A DNA stretch of 64,000 nt from Tepidiphilus succinatimandens. Lineage in GTDB: Bacteria; Pseudomonadota; Gammaproteobacteria; Burkholderiales; Rhodocyclaceae. Of the stretch, positions 35,587 through 45,180 are shown one piece after another (the first letter of the stretch is position 1; the number at the start of each line of letters is the position of its first letter). The stretch is from the NCBI RefSeq assembly GCF_006503695.1, contig NZ_SBIK01000010.1, positions 1 through 64,000 on the forward strand, written 5' to 3'. The notes below the pieces were generated by a model that worked only from the letters and a program-made list of their open reading frames with translations, was not told the origin of the DNA and did no database searches. The position numbers and the translations under genes are program-made.

Positions 35587-36987
35587 TCAGTGCATGCCCG
35601 GCCGCGTCATGGCGAGCGGATCGACCCAGCGGTCGAACTCTTCGGCCGTGAGGTATCCCAGCTCGACGGCCGCCTGCTTGAGCGTCTTGCGCTCGGCCGC
35701 GGCTTTCTTGGCGATGGCGGCGGCCTTGTCGTAGCCGATGTGGGGGTTGAGCGCCGTGACCAGCATGAGATTGCGTTCGAGGTGCTCGCGGATGCGCTCG
35801 CGGTTGGGCTGCATGTCGCGGGCGCAGTAGCGCTCGAAGGCGAGGATGGACTGCGACAGCAGTTCGATGCTCTCGAGCGCCGCGTGCGCCATGAGGGGTT
35901 TATAGACGTTGAGCTGGAAGTTGCCCTGGTTGCCGGCAAAGGCGATGGCCGTGTCGTTGGCGAAGACGCGCACGCACACCATGGTGAGCGCCTCGCACTG
36001 GGTGGGATTGACCTTGCCCGGCATGATGGAGCTACCGGGCTCGTTGGCCGGCAGGATCAGCTCGCCGATGCCTGCATCCGGCCCCGAGGCGAGCCAGCGC
36101 ACGTCGTTGGCCATCTTGAAGAGCGCATTGGCGAGGGTGCGCAGGGCCGCCGAGACGTTGACCAGCGCGTCGTGCGCGGCGAGCGCAGCGAAGCGGTTGC
36201 GCGCGCTGCGAAAGGGAAGGCCTGTCTCGCGCGCGATGTATTCGGCGCATACTTCCCCGAAGTGCGGATGGGCGTTGAGCCCGGTGCCCACGGCCGTGCC
36301 GCCGATGGCCAACTCGTGCAAGCCCTCTTCGGCCAGGCGCAGGAAGGCGAGGGCGTCCTCGATCTGCGCCACCCAGGAGCCGATCTCCTGCCCCAGGGTG
36401 ATGGGGGCGGCGTCCATGAGGTGGGTGCGTCCGGTCTTGACGAGTTCGGCGTATTCCTCGGCCTTGCGCGCCAGCGTATCGCGCAGCGTCTCCACCGCCG
36501 GATAGAGGTGGCGGCGCAGTTCGAGCACCGTGGCCACGTACATCGCCGTGGGGAAGGTGTCGTTCGAGGACTGGCCGCGGTTGACGTGATCGTTGGGATG
36601 CACCGGGGATTTACTTCCCAAGGGCTGGCCGGCGAGCTCGTTGGCGCGGTTGGCGATGACTTCGTTGGCGTTCATGTTGCTGTGCGTGCCGCTGCCGGTC
36701 TGGAAGACGACGAGGGGGAAGTGCTCGTCGAGCTTTCCTTCGATCACTTCCTGGGCAGCGCGCACGATGAGCTCGGCCAGATCCCGCGGCAATTCCCCCA
36801 GCTCGGCATTGGCCTGCGCTGCCGCTTTCTTGAGGATGCCGAAGGCGCGGATGACGGGCAGCGGCATGCGGTGGTTCTTCACGCCGATGGGGAAATGCTC
36901 TAGCGAGCGCTGCGTCTGCGCGCCCCAGTAGCGGTCGGCCGGGACCCAGACTTCTCCCAGCGTGTCGGTTTCGCGGCGTTTGTCCAT
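35587..36987 (-). CDS. fumC: Class II fumarate hydratase
   Basis: Iron-independent fumarase of the TCA cycle, 466 residues (E. coli FumC 467). Signature regions are [17 protein letters not shown], the [19 protein letters not shown] stretch, [10 protein letters not shown], and the catalytic loop [15 protein letters not shown]. The start ATG at 36987 follows GAGGAG. It diverges from the phosphorylase gene across 96 bases. Confidence 0.96.
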   Translation of the reverse strand: MDKRRETDTLGEVWVPADRYWGAQTQRSLEHFPIGVKNHRMPLPVIRAFGILKKAAAQANAELGELPRDLAELIVRAAQEVIEGKLDEHFPLVVFQTGSGTHSNMNANEVIANRANELAGQPLGSKSPVHPNDHVNRGQSSNDTFPTAMYVATVLELRRHLYPAVETLRDTLARKAEEYAELVKTGRTHLMDAAPITLGQEIGSWVAQIEDALAFLRLAEEGLHELAIGGTAVGTGLNAHPHFGEVCAEYIARETGLPFRSARNRFAALAAHDALVNVSAALRTLANALFKMANDVRWLASGPDAGIGELILPANEPGSSIMPGKVNPTQCEALTMVCVRVFANDTAIAFAGNQGNFQLNVYKPLMAHAALESIELLSQSILAFERYCARDMQPNRERIREHLERNLMLVTALNPHIGYDKAAAIAKKAAAERKTLKQAAVELGYLTAEEFDRWVDPLAMTRPGMH

Positions 36988-37083
36988 ATGTCCGACTCCT
37001 CTTTCGGCGGTAACGGTCGTTTTCATTGTAGGATAGCCCTTGCCGCGCCTCACAGGGATTGCGCCGCCAGAGGAGGAAAGAAG

Positions 37084-38661
37084 ATGGCTGAAAACAGTGA
37101 CCCATCGATGACCGAGAATGCGGTGCGTTTGGCGCTGCGCCGCGTGGCCATCGACACCTACCGCGAGAACGTCGCCTATCTGCACCGCGAGTGTTCGGTG
37201 GTGCGCGCGGAGGGGTTCCAGGCGCTGGCGAAGATCGAGGTGGGGCAGGACGGCGAGCGGCACGTCCTCGCCACGCTCAATGTGGTCGACGATGATCGCC
37301 TGGTGGGTGTGGACGAGATCGGGCTCTCGCTCGAGGCCTTCGCCCAGCTGGGCTTGCCCGAGGGGGCGCAGGTGACGGTGGCGCAGGCCGAGCCGCCGGA
37401 ATCCATGGGCGCCTTGCGGCGCAAGCTCGCCGGCGAGCGCCTGCGTCCCCAAGAATTCTTGGGCATCGTGCGCGACATCGCCGAGCGGCATTATTCCAAG
37501 ATCGAGCTCACTGCCTTCGTGGTGGCTACGCACCACAACGAGCTCGACCGCGAGGAGGTGTATTTCCTCACCGACGCTATGACGAAAGTCGGACGGCGGC
37601 TCGACTGGCACGAGCGCCCGGTGGTCGACAAGCACTGCATCGGCGGCATCCCCGGCAACCGCACTTCCATGCTGGTGGTGCCCATCGTGGCGGCGCATGG
37701 AATGCTCTGCCCCAAGACGTCTTCGCGCGCCATCACCTCGCCGGCTGGTACCGCCGACACCATGGAGGTGCTCGCCGAAGTCGAGCTGCCGTTCGAGAAG
37801 ATGGAGCAGATCGTGCGCCAGCTGCGCGGCTGTCTCGCCTGGGGCGGAACGGCGGATCTGTCCCCGGCCGACGACGTGCTCATCTCGGTGGAACGGCCCC
37901 TGGCGATCGATGCCCCGGGGCAGATGGTGGCTTCCATTCTCTCAAAGAAAGTGGCAGCGGGCTCGACGCACCTCGTGCTCGACATCCCATTGGGGCCGAC
38001 GGCCAAGGTGCGCTCGATGCGTGAGGCGCTGCAACTGCGCAAGCTGTTCGAGTACGTGGCGCGCCGCCTGGGGCTGGTGATCGACGTGGTCATCACCGAC
38101 GGGCGCCAGCCGGTGGGATTCGGCATCGGGCCGGTGCTGGAGGCGCGCGACGTGATGCGCGTGCTGGAGAATGACCCGCTCGCACCCATCGATCTGCGCC
38201 AGAAAGCGCTGCGGCTCGCCGGCCGGGTGATCGAGTTCGACCCGGACGTGCGCGGCGGCGAAGGGTTCGCCATCGCCCGCGACATCCTCGACTCGGGTCG
38301 GGCGCTTGCCAAGATGCGCGCCATCATCAAGGCGCAGGGGGAAAAACCCTTCGATCATCACGCTCCGCCGCTGGCCTCGCAATGGTTCGAGGTGACTGCG
38401 CCCGCCGACGGCGTCGTGGTCGACATCGACAACCTGCATCTGGCGCAGATCGCCCGCCAGGCCGGCGCGCCCAAGGTCAAGGGCGCGGGCGTGGATCTCT
38501 TCAAGAAACTGGGCGATCCGGTCACTCAGGGCGAACCTCTCTATCGAGTTTATGCCCAGTATCCGGCCGATCTGGTATTCGCGCGGCGCAGCTGCGAACG
38601 GGCCACGGGCTACCGCATCGGAATCGCCTCCGACATCGTCGAAGTCTATACGGAGTTCTGA
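37084..38661 (+). CDS. AMP phosphorylase / thymidine phosphorylase family protein
   Basis: A 525-residue nucleoside/nucleotide phosphorylase. An N-terminal extension of about 90 residues precedes the thymidine-phosphorylase-like core with [21 protein letters not shown], the phosphate-binding [21 protein letters not shown] and [11 protein letters not shown]. The long N-terminal domain and the GIPGNRT version of the loop match the archaeal-type AMP phosphorylases, which split nucleoside monophosphates into base and ribose-1,5-bisphosphate. Bacterial members are usually annotated as putative thymidine phosphorylase. The gene overlaps the following PRPP synthetase-like gene by one base, which favours a nucleotide-salvage role. 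Confidence 0.85.
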   Translation: MAENSDPSMTENAVRLALRRVAIDTYRENVAYLHRECSVVRAEGFQALAKIEVGQDGERHVLATLNVVDDDRLVGVDEIGLSLEAFAQLGLPEGAQVTVAQAEPPESMGALRRKLAGERLRPQEFLGIVRDIAERHYSKIELTAFVVATHHNELDREEVYFLTDAMTKVGRRLDWHERPVVDKHCIGGIPGNRTSMLVVPIVAAHGMLCPKTSSRAITSPAGTADTMEVLAEVELPFEKMEQIVRQLRGCLAWGGTADLSPADDVLISVERPLAIDAPGQMVASILSKKVAAGSTHLVLDIPLGPTAKVRSMREALQLRKLFEYVARRLGLVIDVVITDGRQPVGFGIGPVLEARDVMRVLENDPLAPIDLRQKALRLAGRVIEFDPDVRGGEGFAIARDILDSGRALAKMRAIIKAQGEKPFDHHAPPLASQWFEVTAPADGVVVDIDNLHLAQIARQAGAPKVKGAGVDLFKKLGDPVTQGEPLYRVYAQYPADLVFARRSCERATGYRIGIASDIVEVYTEF

Positions 38662-39539
38662 TGCTGCTCTTTTTCCCCGAGGAAGAGGGTTTCGCCCGGC
38701 GGCTGGCCGCAGCGACCGGCTTGGAAGCGGCGCCGATCGAGCGTCACCGTTTCCCCGACGGGGAGATCAAGTTGCGCCTGCCCGAGCGGCTACCGGAGAA
38801 GGTGGTGCTGCTGCGCGGGCTCGATCGTCCCAACGAGAAGCTCGTCGAACTGCTGCTCGCCAGTGCCGGTCTGCACGAAGCCGGCGTGCGGCGCATCGTG
38901 CTGGTGGCGCCCTATTTCCCCTATCTGCGGCAGGACAAGGCGTTTGCCCCGGGCGAAGTGGCGAGTGCTTTCGTGGTGGGGCGCTTCGTCGCCTCCTGCG
39001 TCGAGGCGCTCGTCACCGTCGATCCGCACCTGCACCGCATCGCCCGGCTCGACGAGGCCGTTCCGGTGACGCCGGCGCTCGCCTTGTGCGCCGCGCCGCT
39101 GCTGGGCGAACTCGCGGCGCGTGAGCGGGGGCGGCCGCTCCTCGTCGGCCCCGACGAGGAGTCGCGCGCCTGGGTGGAGGCGGCGGCGCACGCCTCGGGC
39201 TTGGAATACGCCGTGGGGCGAAAGGAACGGCGCGGCGACCGGGATGTGGCGGTGACCCTGCCCGAGGGGCTGAACGTGCGCGGCCGGGCGGCGGTGGTGC
39301 TCGACGACGTGGCGAGCACCGGGCGCACGCTCGCTCAGGCCGTGCGGGCTCTGCGCTCGGCGGGGGCGGCGACGGTAGACGTGGCGGTGACCCACGCCCT
39401 TTTCGTCGAAGATGCCCTGGAGACGGTGCGCGCGGCCGGTGCCGGAGCGATCTGGAGCACCGACACCATCGCGCATCCCACGAACGCCGTGAGCGTGGCG
39501 CCGCTGATCGCGCAGGCGCTCGCTGCCCTGTTGCGCTAG
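38661..39539 (+). CDS. Ribose-phosphate pyrophosphokinase-like protein
   Basis: A 292-residue PRPP synthetase homologue, shorter than housekeeping Prs (about 315). It keeps RFPDGEIKLRLPE, the flexible-loop region PYFPYLRQDK, VDPHLHR (metal site) and the PRPP loop VVLDDVASTGRTLA. It is coupled to the AMP phosphorylase gene (TGATG). It is probably a second, salvage-linked enzyme rather than the main Prs: the allosteric regions are divergent. It might use or make PRPP or ribose-1,5-bisphosphate; sequence cannot decide. Confidence 0.85.
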   Translation: MLLFFPEEEGFARRLAAATGLEAAPIERHRFPDGEIKLRLPERLPEKVVLLRGLDRPNEKLVELLLASAGLHEAGVRRIVLVAPYFPYLRQDKAFAPGEVASAFVVGRFVASCVEALVTVDPHLHRIARLDEAVPVTPALALCAAPLLGELAARERGRPLLVGPDEESRAWVEAAAHASGLEYAVGRKERRGDRDVAVTLPEGLNVRGRAAVVLDDVASTGRTLAQAVRALRSAGAATVDVAVTHALFVEDALETVRAAGAGAIWSTDTIAHPTNAVSVAPLIAQALAALLR

Positions 39540-39988
39540 CCGTTCGCCTCTTCTGATCGCGGCATGGCCACGAGTAGGCTGCAGGGCAGGGAGTCGAGCA
39601 GCGAGTGCCCGACCGAGCCGTGCCACCAGCGATCGAGCGGCCCCCGCCGGCGGTGACCGACGACGACCAGATCCGCCTCGACCTCTGAAGCATATTCTCC
39701 GATCACCGGCGCCGCCTCGCCCACGCGGATGACGCCATCGACCTCCAGCCCGGCGTCCTTGAAGCGCTCGATGCCTTCCTGGAGGATGCGGCGGGTGCGG
39801 GCGCAATCTTCGTCGAGGCAGTCTTCGGGCACCACTACTTGCGCATACTTGGCTTCCCGTGGCACCGCCATCACGGCGAGCAGGTGGCAGCGCGCCCCCA
39901 CGAGTCTGGCGAGCTCGATGCCTTCGGCCAAGGCCGCCTGCCCTTCGGCGCTGCCGTCGTAGGCGAACACGATGGTACGGTAAGTCAT
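39536..39988 (-). CDS. Universal stress protein (UspA family)
   Basis: A 150-residue single-domain Usp. The N-terminal strand TIVFAYDGSAEG and the C-terminal ATP-binding motif VVGHRRRGPLDRWWHGSVGHSLL (GxxGx9G-S type, in two parts) suggest an ATP-binding member. The start at 39988 has a near-perfect GGAGG four bases upstream. The stop overlaps the convergent PRPP synthetase-like gene by four bases. Confidence 0.9.
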   Translation of the reverse strand: MTYRTIVFAYDGSAEGQAALAEGIELARLVGARCHLLAVMAVPREAKYAQVVVPEDCLDEDCARTRRILQEGIERFKDAGLEVDGVIRVGEAAPVIGEYASEVEADLVVVGHRRRGPLDRWWHGSVGHSLLDSLPCSLLVAMPRSEEANG

Positions 39989-40046
39989 GATGCCTCCTGA
40001 TGTGGCCTGACGTTCAGTGTAGCCGGTGCGGCGTTGCATCGCCGTT

Positions 40047-41600
40047 TCAGCGGCGCCCTTTCATCAAATAGCCCGGCAGCAGTGACAGCAGGAACACGAT
40101 GCCGACGATGGCGAAACCGTCGCTGTAGGCCATGCTCTGGGCTTTGGCCGCGAGCACCTTGTCGAGAAAATTCAAGGCGCCCCCCATCTGGTAGACGTAC
40201 GCAGCGGGCACGCCGGCCATCGCGTTGATTTGTTCGATCAGCTGGATCACGTACATCGTCGTGCTGTTGGCCTCGGTCTGCGTGGCGGTGAGCGCTGCGG
40301 AATGGAAAGCGAAACGGATCTCCACGGCGGCCGACAGCAGGCTCACGCCGAACGCGCCGCCGAGCTGGCGCATGAAGTTGATCGTCCCCGTCCCCTGGGC
40401 GAGCAGTTCGGCAGGGAGCGCCGAGAGCGCCCCGGCGTTCAGGGCCGGCATCATCACGCCGAGCCCGATGCGCCCCAGCAGCACCATCAGCGCCATGTCC
40501 CAGAAAGGGATGTCGACGTCGATCTCGTAGAGGAGTAGGTTCGAGAGTCCGAAGAGGAAAAGGCCGGCGCAGACCAGCAGATAGGCGGGCAGCCGGTCGG
40601 TGAGTCGCCCGGCGATGGGAAAAACGAGGCCGAGGACGAGTCCTGCCGGCATCAGCAACAGCCCCGAGCGCGTCGGCGTATAGCCCTGCACGGTCTGCAG
40701 GAAGAGTGGGATGAGGTAGGTCGAGCCGTACAGCCCCGCCCCATAGAGAAAAGCGACGAGCGAGGCGGCGCTGTAGCGACGAAAGGCGAACACGCGCAGG
40801 CTCACCAAGGGCTCGGCGCGGCGCGCGAGCCAGACGATGAAGGAGAGGAAGAGGGCAAGGCTCAGTGCCCCTGTGCCGACGATGATGTCCGAATTCCACC
40901 CCTCGCGCTGCCCGTTGGCGAGCGCGTAGAGCGAAGTGACGAGGAAGGCGGCGAGCAGCACGAATCCGAAGGAATCGAAACGGCGCCGTTTGCCGCCGCT
41001 CAACCGCGTAGGCAGGAAGATGGTACCCAGCAGCATGCCGAGAAAGGAGGTGGGCAGCCCCATGTAGAAGACGTAGCGCCAGTCGTAGTTGTCGATGAGC
41101 CAGCCACCCAGCACCGGGCCGACCGCCGGCGCGAGCACCACGCCGATGCCGTAGATGCCCATGGCGGTGCCGCGTTCCTCGGGCGGAAAGACGCGAAAGA
41201 TCATGATCATCGCCAGCGGCTGGATGATGCCGGCGGCGATCCCCTGGGCGACGCGGGCGAAGGTGAGCACGTTCTCGTTGGGCGCGAGCCCTCCGAGCAC
41301 CGAGGCGGCGGCAAAAAGGGCCATGGAGCCGACGAAGGTGGCCCGGATGCCGATGGCGTCGTTGAGCCAGGCGTTGACGAGCATGGAGGCCGTCATCGCC
41401 GCGAGGAACCCGGTCGACATCCATTGCGCCTGGTCCTGGCCGATGCCGAAGGCGCCCATGATGTCGGGCAACGCCACGTTCACGATGGTCGAAGAGAGCA
41501 CGACCGTGATCGTGCCCATGAGCGTCGTCGTGATGACGAACCAGCGATAGGCCGATCCAAAGCGCTCGAAGAAACCGGAGAGTTCGTCAGTGGCGGACAT
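40047..41600 (-). CDS. emrB: MFS multidrug efflux pump, EmrB/QacA (DHA2) family
   Basis: A 517-residue, 14-segment exporter. Landmarks are LSSTIVNVALPDIMGAFG (motif D1), WLNDAIG (motif A), RVAQGIAAG, and motif C APAVGPVLGGWLIDNYDWRYVFYM. It should form a tripartite pump with the overlapping HlyD-like emrA gene product and an outer-membrane channel, and is probably repressed by the MarR protein encoded first in the operon. Confidence 0.92.
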   Translation of the reverse strand: MSATDELSGFFERFGSAYRWFVITTTLMGTITVVLSSTIVNVALPDIMGAFGIGQDQAQWMSTGFLAAMTASMLVNAWLNDAIGIRATFVGSMALFAAASVLGGLAPNENVLTFARVAQGIAAGIIQPLAMIMIFRVFPPEERGTAMGIYGIGVVLAPAVGPVLGGWLIDNYDWRYVFYMGLPTSFLGMLLGTIFLPTRLSGGKRRRFDSFGFVLLAAFLVTSLYALANGQREGWNSDIIVGTGALSLALFLSFIVWLARRAEPLVSLRVFAFRRYSAASLVAFLYGAGLYGSTYLIPLFLQTVQGYTPTRSGLLLMPAGLVLGLVFPIAGRLTDRLPAYLLVCAGLFLFGLSNLLLYEIDVDIPFWDMALMVLLGRIGLGVMMPALNAGALSALPAELLAQGTGTINFMRQLGGAFGVSLLSAAVEIRFAFHSAALTATQTEANSTTMYVIQLIEQINAMAGVPAAYVYQMGGALNFLDKVLAAKAQSMAYSDGFAIVGIVFLLSLLPGYLMKGRR

Positions 41601-42699
41601 CGATCGACACCACGGCCATCATGCCGGGTTTGAGGAGCCCGTCTTCCTGCTTCACGCGGATGCGCACCGGGATGCGCTGGGTGATCTTGGTGAAGTTGCC
41701 GGAAGGGTTGGGATTGGGCAAGAGCTGAAAGGTGCTGGTGGCGGCGTTGCCGATCAGCCAGACTTCGCCGTGGAAAACCCGGCCGGGAATGCCGTCGATC
41801 GTTACTTCCACCGGCTGCCCCGGGCGCACGTCGGCGATCTTGGTCTCCTTGATGTTGGCTTCGACCCAGACGGCCTCGGGATCGTGAATGAGCATCACGC
41901 GCTGGCTGGCGGAGACGTAGTCGCCTTCGTTGGAAAACGTGCGGTCGACCACGCCGTCGATGGGGGCGGTGAGGGTGAGGTCTTCAAGGTTAAGCCGGGC
42001 GAGGTCGCGCTCGGCCAGCACCTGGTCGCGATGCACTCTGGCCTGTTCGAGCTGGCGTTCGAGCGAGCCGAGTCGGGCATCGGCACGCGCCCGCGCCAGT
42101 CGGGCCTTGGCGGCTTCGAGGTTGGCCTGGGCGCTGGCCTCGTTCTGCTTGGCGACCTTGTAGGCGTTTTCGGCATGCTCGGCCTCTTGCTCGGGCACGG
42201 CGTGCAATTTCACCAGCGCGGCGCTGCGCCGGTAGTCGCTCTCGGCGTTGGCGCGCTGGATCTGCGCCGCCTTGAGGGCTTCTTCGGCCGTCTTCACGCC
42301 GCTCTCGGCTTCCATGACGGCGGCTTGGGTAGAGGCGCGCTGCTCGGCGAGGAGGTGTTCCAGCCGCTCGATTTCCTTCTCGGCGGCTCCGAGCGCCGCC
42401 TCCTGGGACTGCGCCTGCAGGCGGGAGGGATCGCGGTAGAGTACCGCCAGGGTCTGCCCTTTCTGGATGCGATCCCCCTCCATCACTGGGCGTTCGACCA
42501 GCCAGCCTGGGAGGCGCGGGGCGATGGTGATCATTTCGGTGGCTACGCGGGCGTCGATCTCTTCGACGTGGGTGAGGCGGTAGTGGACGATGCTGCCGAT
42601 CCAGGCGATGAGCGCGAGCGATGCAAGGAGGATGGATGCGCGGCGGATCCTGGGATGGGCGGCGAGGGTGGACTTGACGTTCTTGACGCGGTCAATCAT
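41587..42699 (-). CDS. emrA: Membrane fusion protein of the EmrA/HlyD family
   Basis: A 370-residue periplasmic adaptor with one N-terminal membrane helix (about residues 22-42), a biotinyl-lipoyl half-motif (RLPGWLVERPVMEGDRIQKGQTLAVL), a long alpha-helical hairpin with coiled-coil character (about 85-215) and the second lipoyl half (LTAPIDGVVDRTFSNEGDYV). It overlaps emrB by 14 bases and the marR gene by 8. Confidence 0.92.
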   Translation of the reverse strand: MIDRVKNVKSTLAAHPRIRRASILLASLALIAWIGSIVHYRLTHVEEIDARVATEMITIAPRLPGWLVERPVMEGDRIQKGQTLAVLYRDPSRLQAQSQEAALGAAEKEIERLEHLLAEQRASTQAAVMEAESGVKTAEEALKAAQIQRANAESDYRRSAALVKLHAVPEQEAEHAENAYKVAKQNEASAQANLEAAKARLARARADARLGSLERQLEQARVHRDQVLAERDLARLNLEDLTLTAPIDGVVDRTFSNEGDYVSASQRVMLIHDPEAVWVEANIKETKIADVRPGQPVEVTIDGIPGRVFHGEVWLIGNAATSTFQLLPNPNPSGNFTKITQRIPVRIRVKQEDGLLKPGMMAVVSIDVRH

Positions 42700-43126
42700 G
42701 GAGGTTCTCGAGTTTTTGGCGTAGCTGCGATAGGACTTCAGCGGCGATGGCCACGCGCGCAGGATCGATGCCGGCGAGCAGCCGCTCGCGCAGCGCCTGG
42801 GCGATCACGGTGACTTCGTGTTGCAGCGTCTTGGCCTTGGCGGTGGGGACGACGCGTTTGGCGCGCCGATCGCCGGGGACGTCGCGGCGTTCGATCCAGC
42901 CGTTGGCCTGCAGGCGGTCGAGCAGGCGCACGAGGGTCGAGCCTTCGATTCCCACTTTGCGCGCGAGCGCGGTCTGCGTGAGCCCTTCTTCGGGCAACTT
43001 GATCAGCACCAGCCATTGCGACTGCGACAGGCCAAGATGGCGCAGTCGCCGGTCGAGCTCGGTTCGCCAGGAGCGGGCGACCTCATGCAGGAGAACGCCG
43101 AAGTGGTCGGTCGTGTTCATCGTCAT
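42692..43126 (-). CDS. MarR-family transcriptional regulator
   Basis: A 144-residue winged-helix protein. The helix-turn-helix reads LTQTALARKVGIEGSTLVRLLDRLQANGWIERRDVPGDRRAKRVVPT (residues about 50-95), ending with the DxRxxR wing. It is SlyA/MarR-like. As the first gene of marR-emrA-emrB it is the likely repressor of the pump and of itself. The start is 43126 or 43120; no clear ribosome-binding site helps. Confidence 0.9.
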   Translation of the reverse strand: MTMNTTDHFGVLLHEVARSWRTELDRRLRHLGLSQSQWLVLIKLPEEGLTQTALARKVGIEGSTLVRLLDRLQANGWIERRDVPGDRRAKRVVPTAKAKTLQHEVTVIAQALRERLLAGIDPARVAIAAEVLSQLRQKLENLHD

Positions 43127-43165
43127 TATTGGCTAACTAATTTAAGCCATTATAACGATCCTTTT
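43127..43165 (-). promoter_or_regulatory. Promoter/operator region of marR-emrAB
   Basis: An AT-rich island in GC-rich DNA directly upstream of marR. On the minus strand it contains TGGCT and AGCCA half-sites 10 bases apart around a TTAGTTAG core, similar to SlyA/MarR operators. Pairing beyond five bases is imperfect, so this is a candidate only. Confidence 0.4.
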
Positions 43166-43216
43166 GTTCCAAGATCAATCCTGTCGGCGTCATGGTCTTT
43201 GCGATGCCAGCTCGCC

Positions 43217-43245
43217 TTGACATCCCTGGGTGGGCGCGCTATGGT
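43217..43245 (+). promoter_or_regulatory. Sigma-70 promoter of metX
   Basis: TTGACA (43217-43222), exactly 17 bases, then TATGGT (43240-43245). Transcription would start around 43252, a few bases before the first paired base of the SAM-II riboswitch. Confidence 0.85.
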
Positions 43246-43255
43246 TAAACAGCAT

Positions 43256-43310
43256 GGCGCCGATTTGAGCCTCAGCTTGCGGGCGCCTTACAAATGCAGC
43301 TAAAGCGGGA
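43256..43310 (+). ncRNA. SAM-II riboswitch upstream of metX
   Basis: Stem P1 pairs GGCGCC (43256-43261) with GGCGCC (43282-43287). The loop starts with the conserved GATTTG and contains CAGCTTGCG; after P1 the conserved AAAT...GCTAAAGCGGG tail follows, and GCTT (43275-43278) can pair with AAGC (43303-43306) as part of the pseudoknot. Spacing and conserved bases match the known SAM-II (metA) class, which binds S-adenosylmethionine. It lies between a perfect promoter and an intrinsic terminator ahead of metX. SAM-II is best known from Alphaproteobacteria. Confidence 0.9.
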
Positions 43311-43312
43311 GC

Positions 43313-43349
43313 GCCCGGCGCCCGCATGTCGCCGGGCTTTTTCGTTTTT
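43313..43349 (+). terminator. Intrinsic terminator of the SAM-II expression platform
   Basis: GCCCGGCG (43313-43320) pairs with CGCCGGGC (43330-43337), followed by TTTTTCGTTTTT. The bases GGCGCCC (43317-43323) are also a perfect complement of GGGCGCC (43281-43287), the 3' strand of riboswitch stem P1. P1 and the terminator can coexist, while pairing between them would free the terminator's other arm, a ready antiterminator. Confidence 0.85.
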
Positions 43350-43361
43350 GGGAGCCGCCGC

Positions 43362-44489
43362 ATGACGCATCCTCGTTCCGTCGGCTTCGTCGAAGCGCAA
43401 AAAGCGCATTTCGACGAGCCGCTGCCGCTCAAGGCTGGGCGGGTTCTGCCGCAGTACGATCTGGTCTACGAGACCTACGGGACACTGAACGCCGCACGCA
43501 ACAACGCCGTGCTCGTGTGCCATGCGCTGTCGGGTTCGCACCACGTCGCCGGGGTCTATCGGGACGATCCGCACAACGTCGGCTGGTGGGACAATCTCGT
43601 CGGGCCGGGCAAGCCGCTCGATACCGAGAAATTCTTCGTGATCGGGGTGAACAACCTTGGCGGTTGTTTCGGCTCGACCGGGCCCGTGTCGATCAATCCG
43701 GTCACCGGTAGGCCCTGGGGGGCGGATTTTCCTTTCGTGACGGTGGAGGATTGGGTCAACGCCCAGGCGCGGCTCGCCGATCGGCTGGGCATCGAACGCT
43801 TCGCCGCGGTGATCGGCGGCTCGCTCGGCGGGATGCAGGCGCTCTCCTGGTCGCTGCAGTATCCCGAGCGCGTGCGTCACGTACTGGCGATCGCCACCGC
43901 GCCCAAGCTCTCGGCGCAGAACATCGCCTTCAACGAGGTGGCGCGCCAGGCCATCCTGTCGGACCCGGATTTCCACGGCGGCAATTACTATGAGCACGGC
44001 GTGGTGCCCAAGCAGGGGCTGAGGCTGGCGCGCATGATCGGGCACATCACCTATTTATCGGACGACGCCATGGCCGAGAAATTCGGCCGGGCATTGCGCC
44101 ACGGCATCATGCGCTACTCCTACGACATCGAGTTCGAGATCGAGTCCTATCTGCGCTACCAGGGGGACAAGTTCGCGCGCTTCTTCGATGCGAACACGTA
44201 CCTCCTCACTACCCGGGCGCTGGACTACTACGATCCGGCGGCCGACTATGGCGGGGATCTGGCGGCGGCCTTCGCGCGCGCCGAGGCGGCTTTCCTCGTG
44301 GTGGCCTTCACCACCGACTGGCGCTTCTCGCCGGCGCGCAGCCGCGAGATCGTCTCGGCGCTGGTGCACTCGGAGAAAGACGTGTGCTACGCCGAGATCG
44401 ACAGCAAGGCCGGGCACGATTCCTTCCTGCTGGAGCACCCGCGCTACCACGCGGTGCTGCGCGCCTACTTCAACCGGATCGAGGTGTGA
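43362..44489 (+). CDS. metX: Homoserine O-acyltransferase (MetX type)
   Basis: First committed step of methionine synthesis, acylating homoserine from acetyl- or succinyl-CoA. The 375-residue alpha/beta-hydrolase has nucleophile Ser154 in GGSLGGMQ, the Asp in FTTDWRFSP and the His in [10 protein letters not shown]. MetX proteins of proteobacteria with metW alongside are often succinyltransferases; I cannot decide the acyl donor by eye. GGGAG upstream of the ATG at 43362 is the ribosome-binding site. Controlled by the SAM-II switch. Confidence 0.94.
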   Translation: MTHPRSVGFVEAQKAHFDEPLPLKAGRVLPQYDLVYETYGTLNAARNNAVLVCHALSGSHHVAGVYRDDPHNVGWWDNLVGPGKPLDTEKFFVIGVNNLGGCFGSTGPVSINPVTGRPWGADFPFVTVEDWVNAQARLADRLGIERFAAVIGGSLGGMQALSWSLQYPERVRHVLAIATAPKLSAQNIAFNEVARQAILSDPDFHGGNYYEHGVVPKQGLRLARMIGHITYLSDDAMAEKFGRALRHGIMRYSYDIEFEIESYLRYQGDKFARFFDANTYLLTTRALDYYDPAADYGGDLAAAFARAEAAFLVVAFTTDWRFSPARSREIVSALVHSEKDVCYAEIDSKAGHDSFLLEHPRYHAVLRAYFNRIEV

Positions 44490-44491
44490 CC

Positions 44492-45118
44492 ATGGCGACT
44501 TCCGACCGCGAACACGGGCGCCGTGCGCCGACCCTGCGCCCCGACCTCGTGGCGCTCACCGAATGGATCGCCCCGGGCGAGCGCGTGCTCGACCTGGGGT
44601 GTGGCGACGGGGTGCTGCTGCGCCACCTCATCGACACCAAGGGGGTGGTGGGTTACGGCATCGAAAACGATCCGGCGCGCATCGTCGCCTGCATCGAGCG
44701 CGGCATCAACGTGATCCAGAGCGACCTCGACGAGGGGCTCGCCGACCTGCAGGACGGGCATTTCGACCACGTCATCATGAGCCAGGCGCTGCAGGCGATG
44801 CACAACACGCAGGGCATCTTGCAGGAGATGCTGCGCGTGGGGCACGAGGCGATCGTGAGTTTCCCCAACTTCGCCTTCTGGAAGCACAGGAAGAGCATCC
44901 TCGAGGGGCACATGCCCGTCTCGGAGAGCCTGCCGCACCAGTGGTTCAACACGCCCAACGTACGCTTCTTCACCGTGGCCGATTTCACCACGCTGTGTGG
45001 GTTGCTCGACATCGAGGTGCGCGAATGGCGCGGCTTCGACGATCAGGGCCGACCGGTACAGGAAGACCTCAATTTCCTTGCGGCGCTGGCGATCGCCCGC
45101 ATCGGCCGGCGCGCTTGA
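44492..45118 (+). CDS. metW: Methionine biosynthesis protein MetW
   Basis: A 208-residue methyltransferase-fold protein. The SAM-binding-like motif is VLDLGCGDGVLLRHL; further MetW markers are QALQAMHNTQGILQEMLRVG and SFPNFAFWKHR. MetW works with MetX in methionine synthesis in many proteobacteria; its exact role is thought to be activation of MetX. It starts three bases after metX, so it is under the same riboswitch. Confidence 0.94.
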   Translation: MATSDREHGRRAPTLRPDLVALTEWIAPGERVLDLGCGDGVLLRHLIDTKGVVGYGIENDPARIVACIERGINVIQSDLDEGLADLQDGHFDHVIMSQALQAMHNTQGILQEMLRVGHEAIVSFPNFAFWKHRKSILEGHMPVSESLPHQWFNTPNVRFFTVADFTTLCGLLDIEVREWRGFDDQGRPVQEDLNFLAALAIARIGRRA

Positions 45119-45125
45119 GGCCGGA

Positions 45126-45168
45126 GGCCGCAGGGCGGGAACGGAGGCTCGCCCGCATTCCTGCGGCC
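45126..45168. terminator. Stable hairpin between metW and the convergent gene
   Basis: GGCCGCAGG (45126-45134) pairs perfectly with CCTGCGGCC (45160-45168), and GGGCG/CGCCC can extend the stem inside. There is no U-tract on either strand. Its place between convergent stops suggests a transcript-end structure serving both directions. Confidence 0.5.
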
Positions 45169-45180
45169 CAGGGGGAAAGT

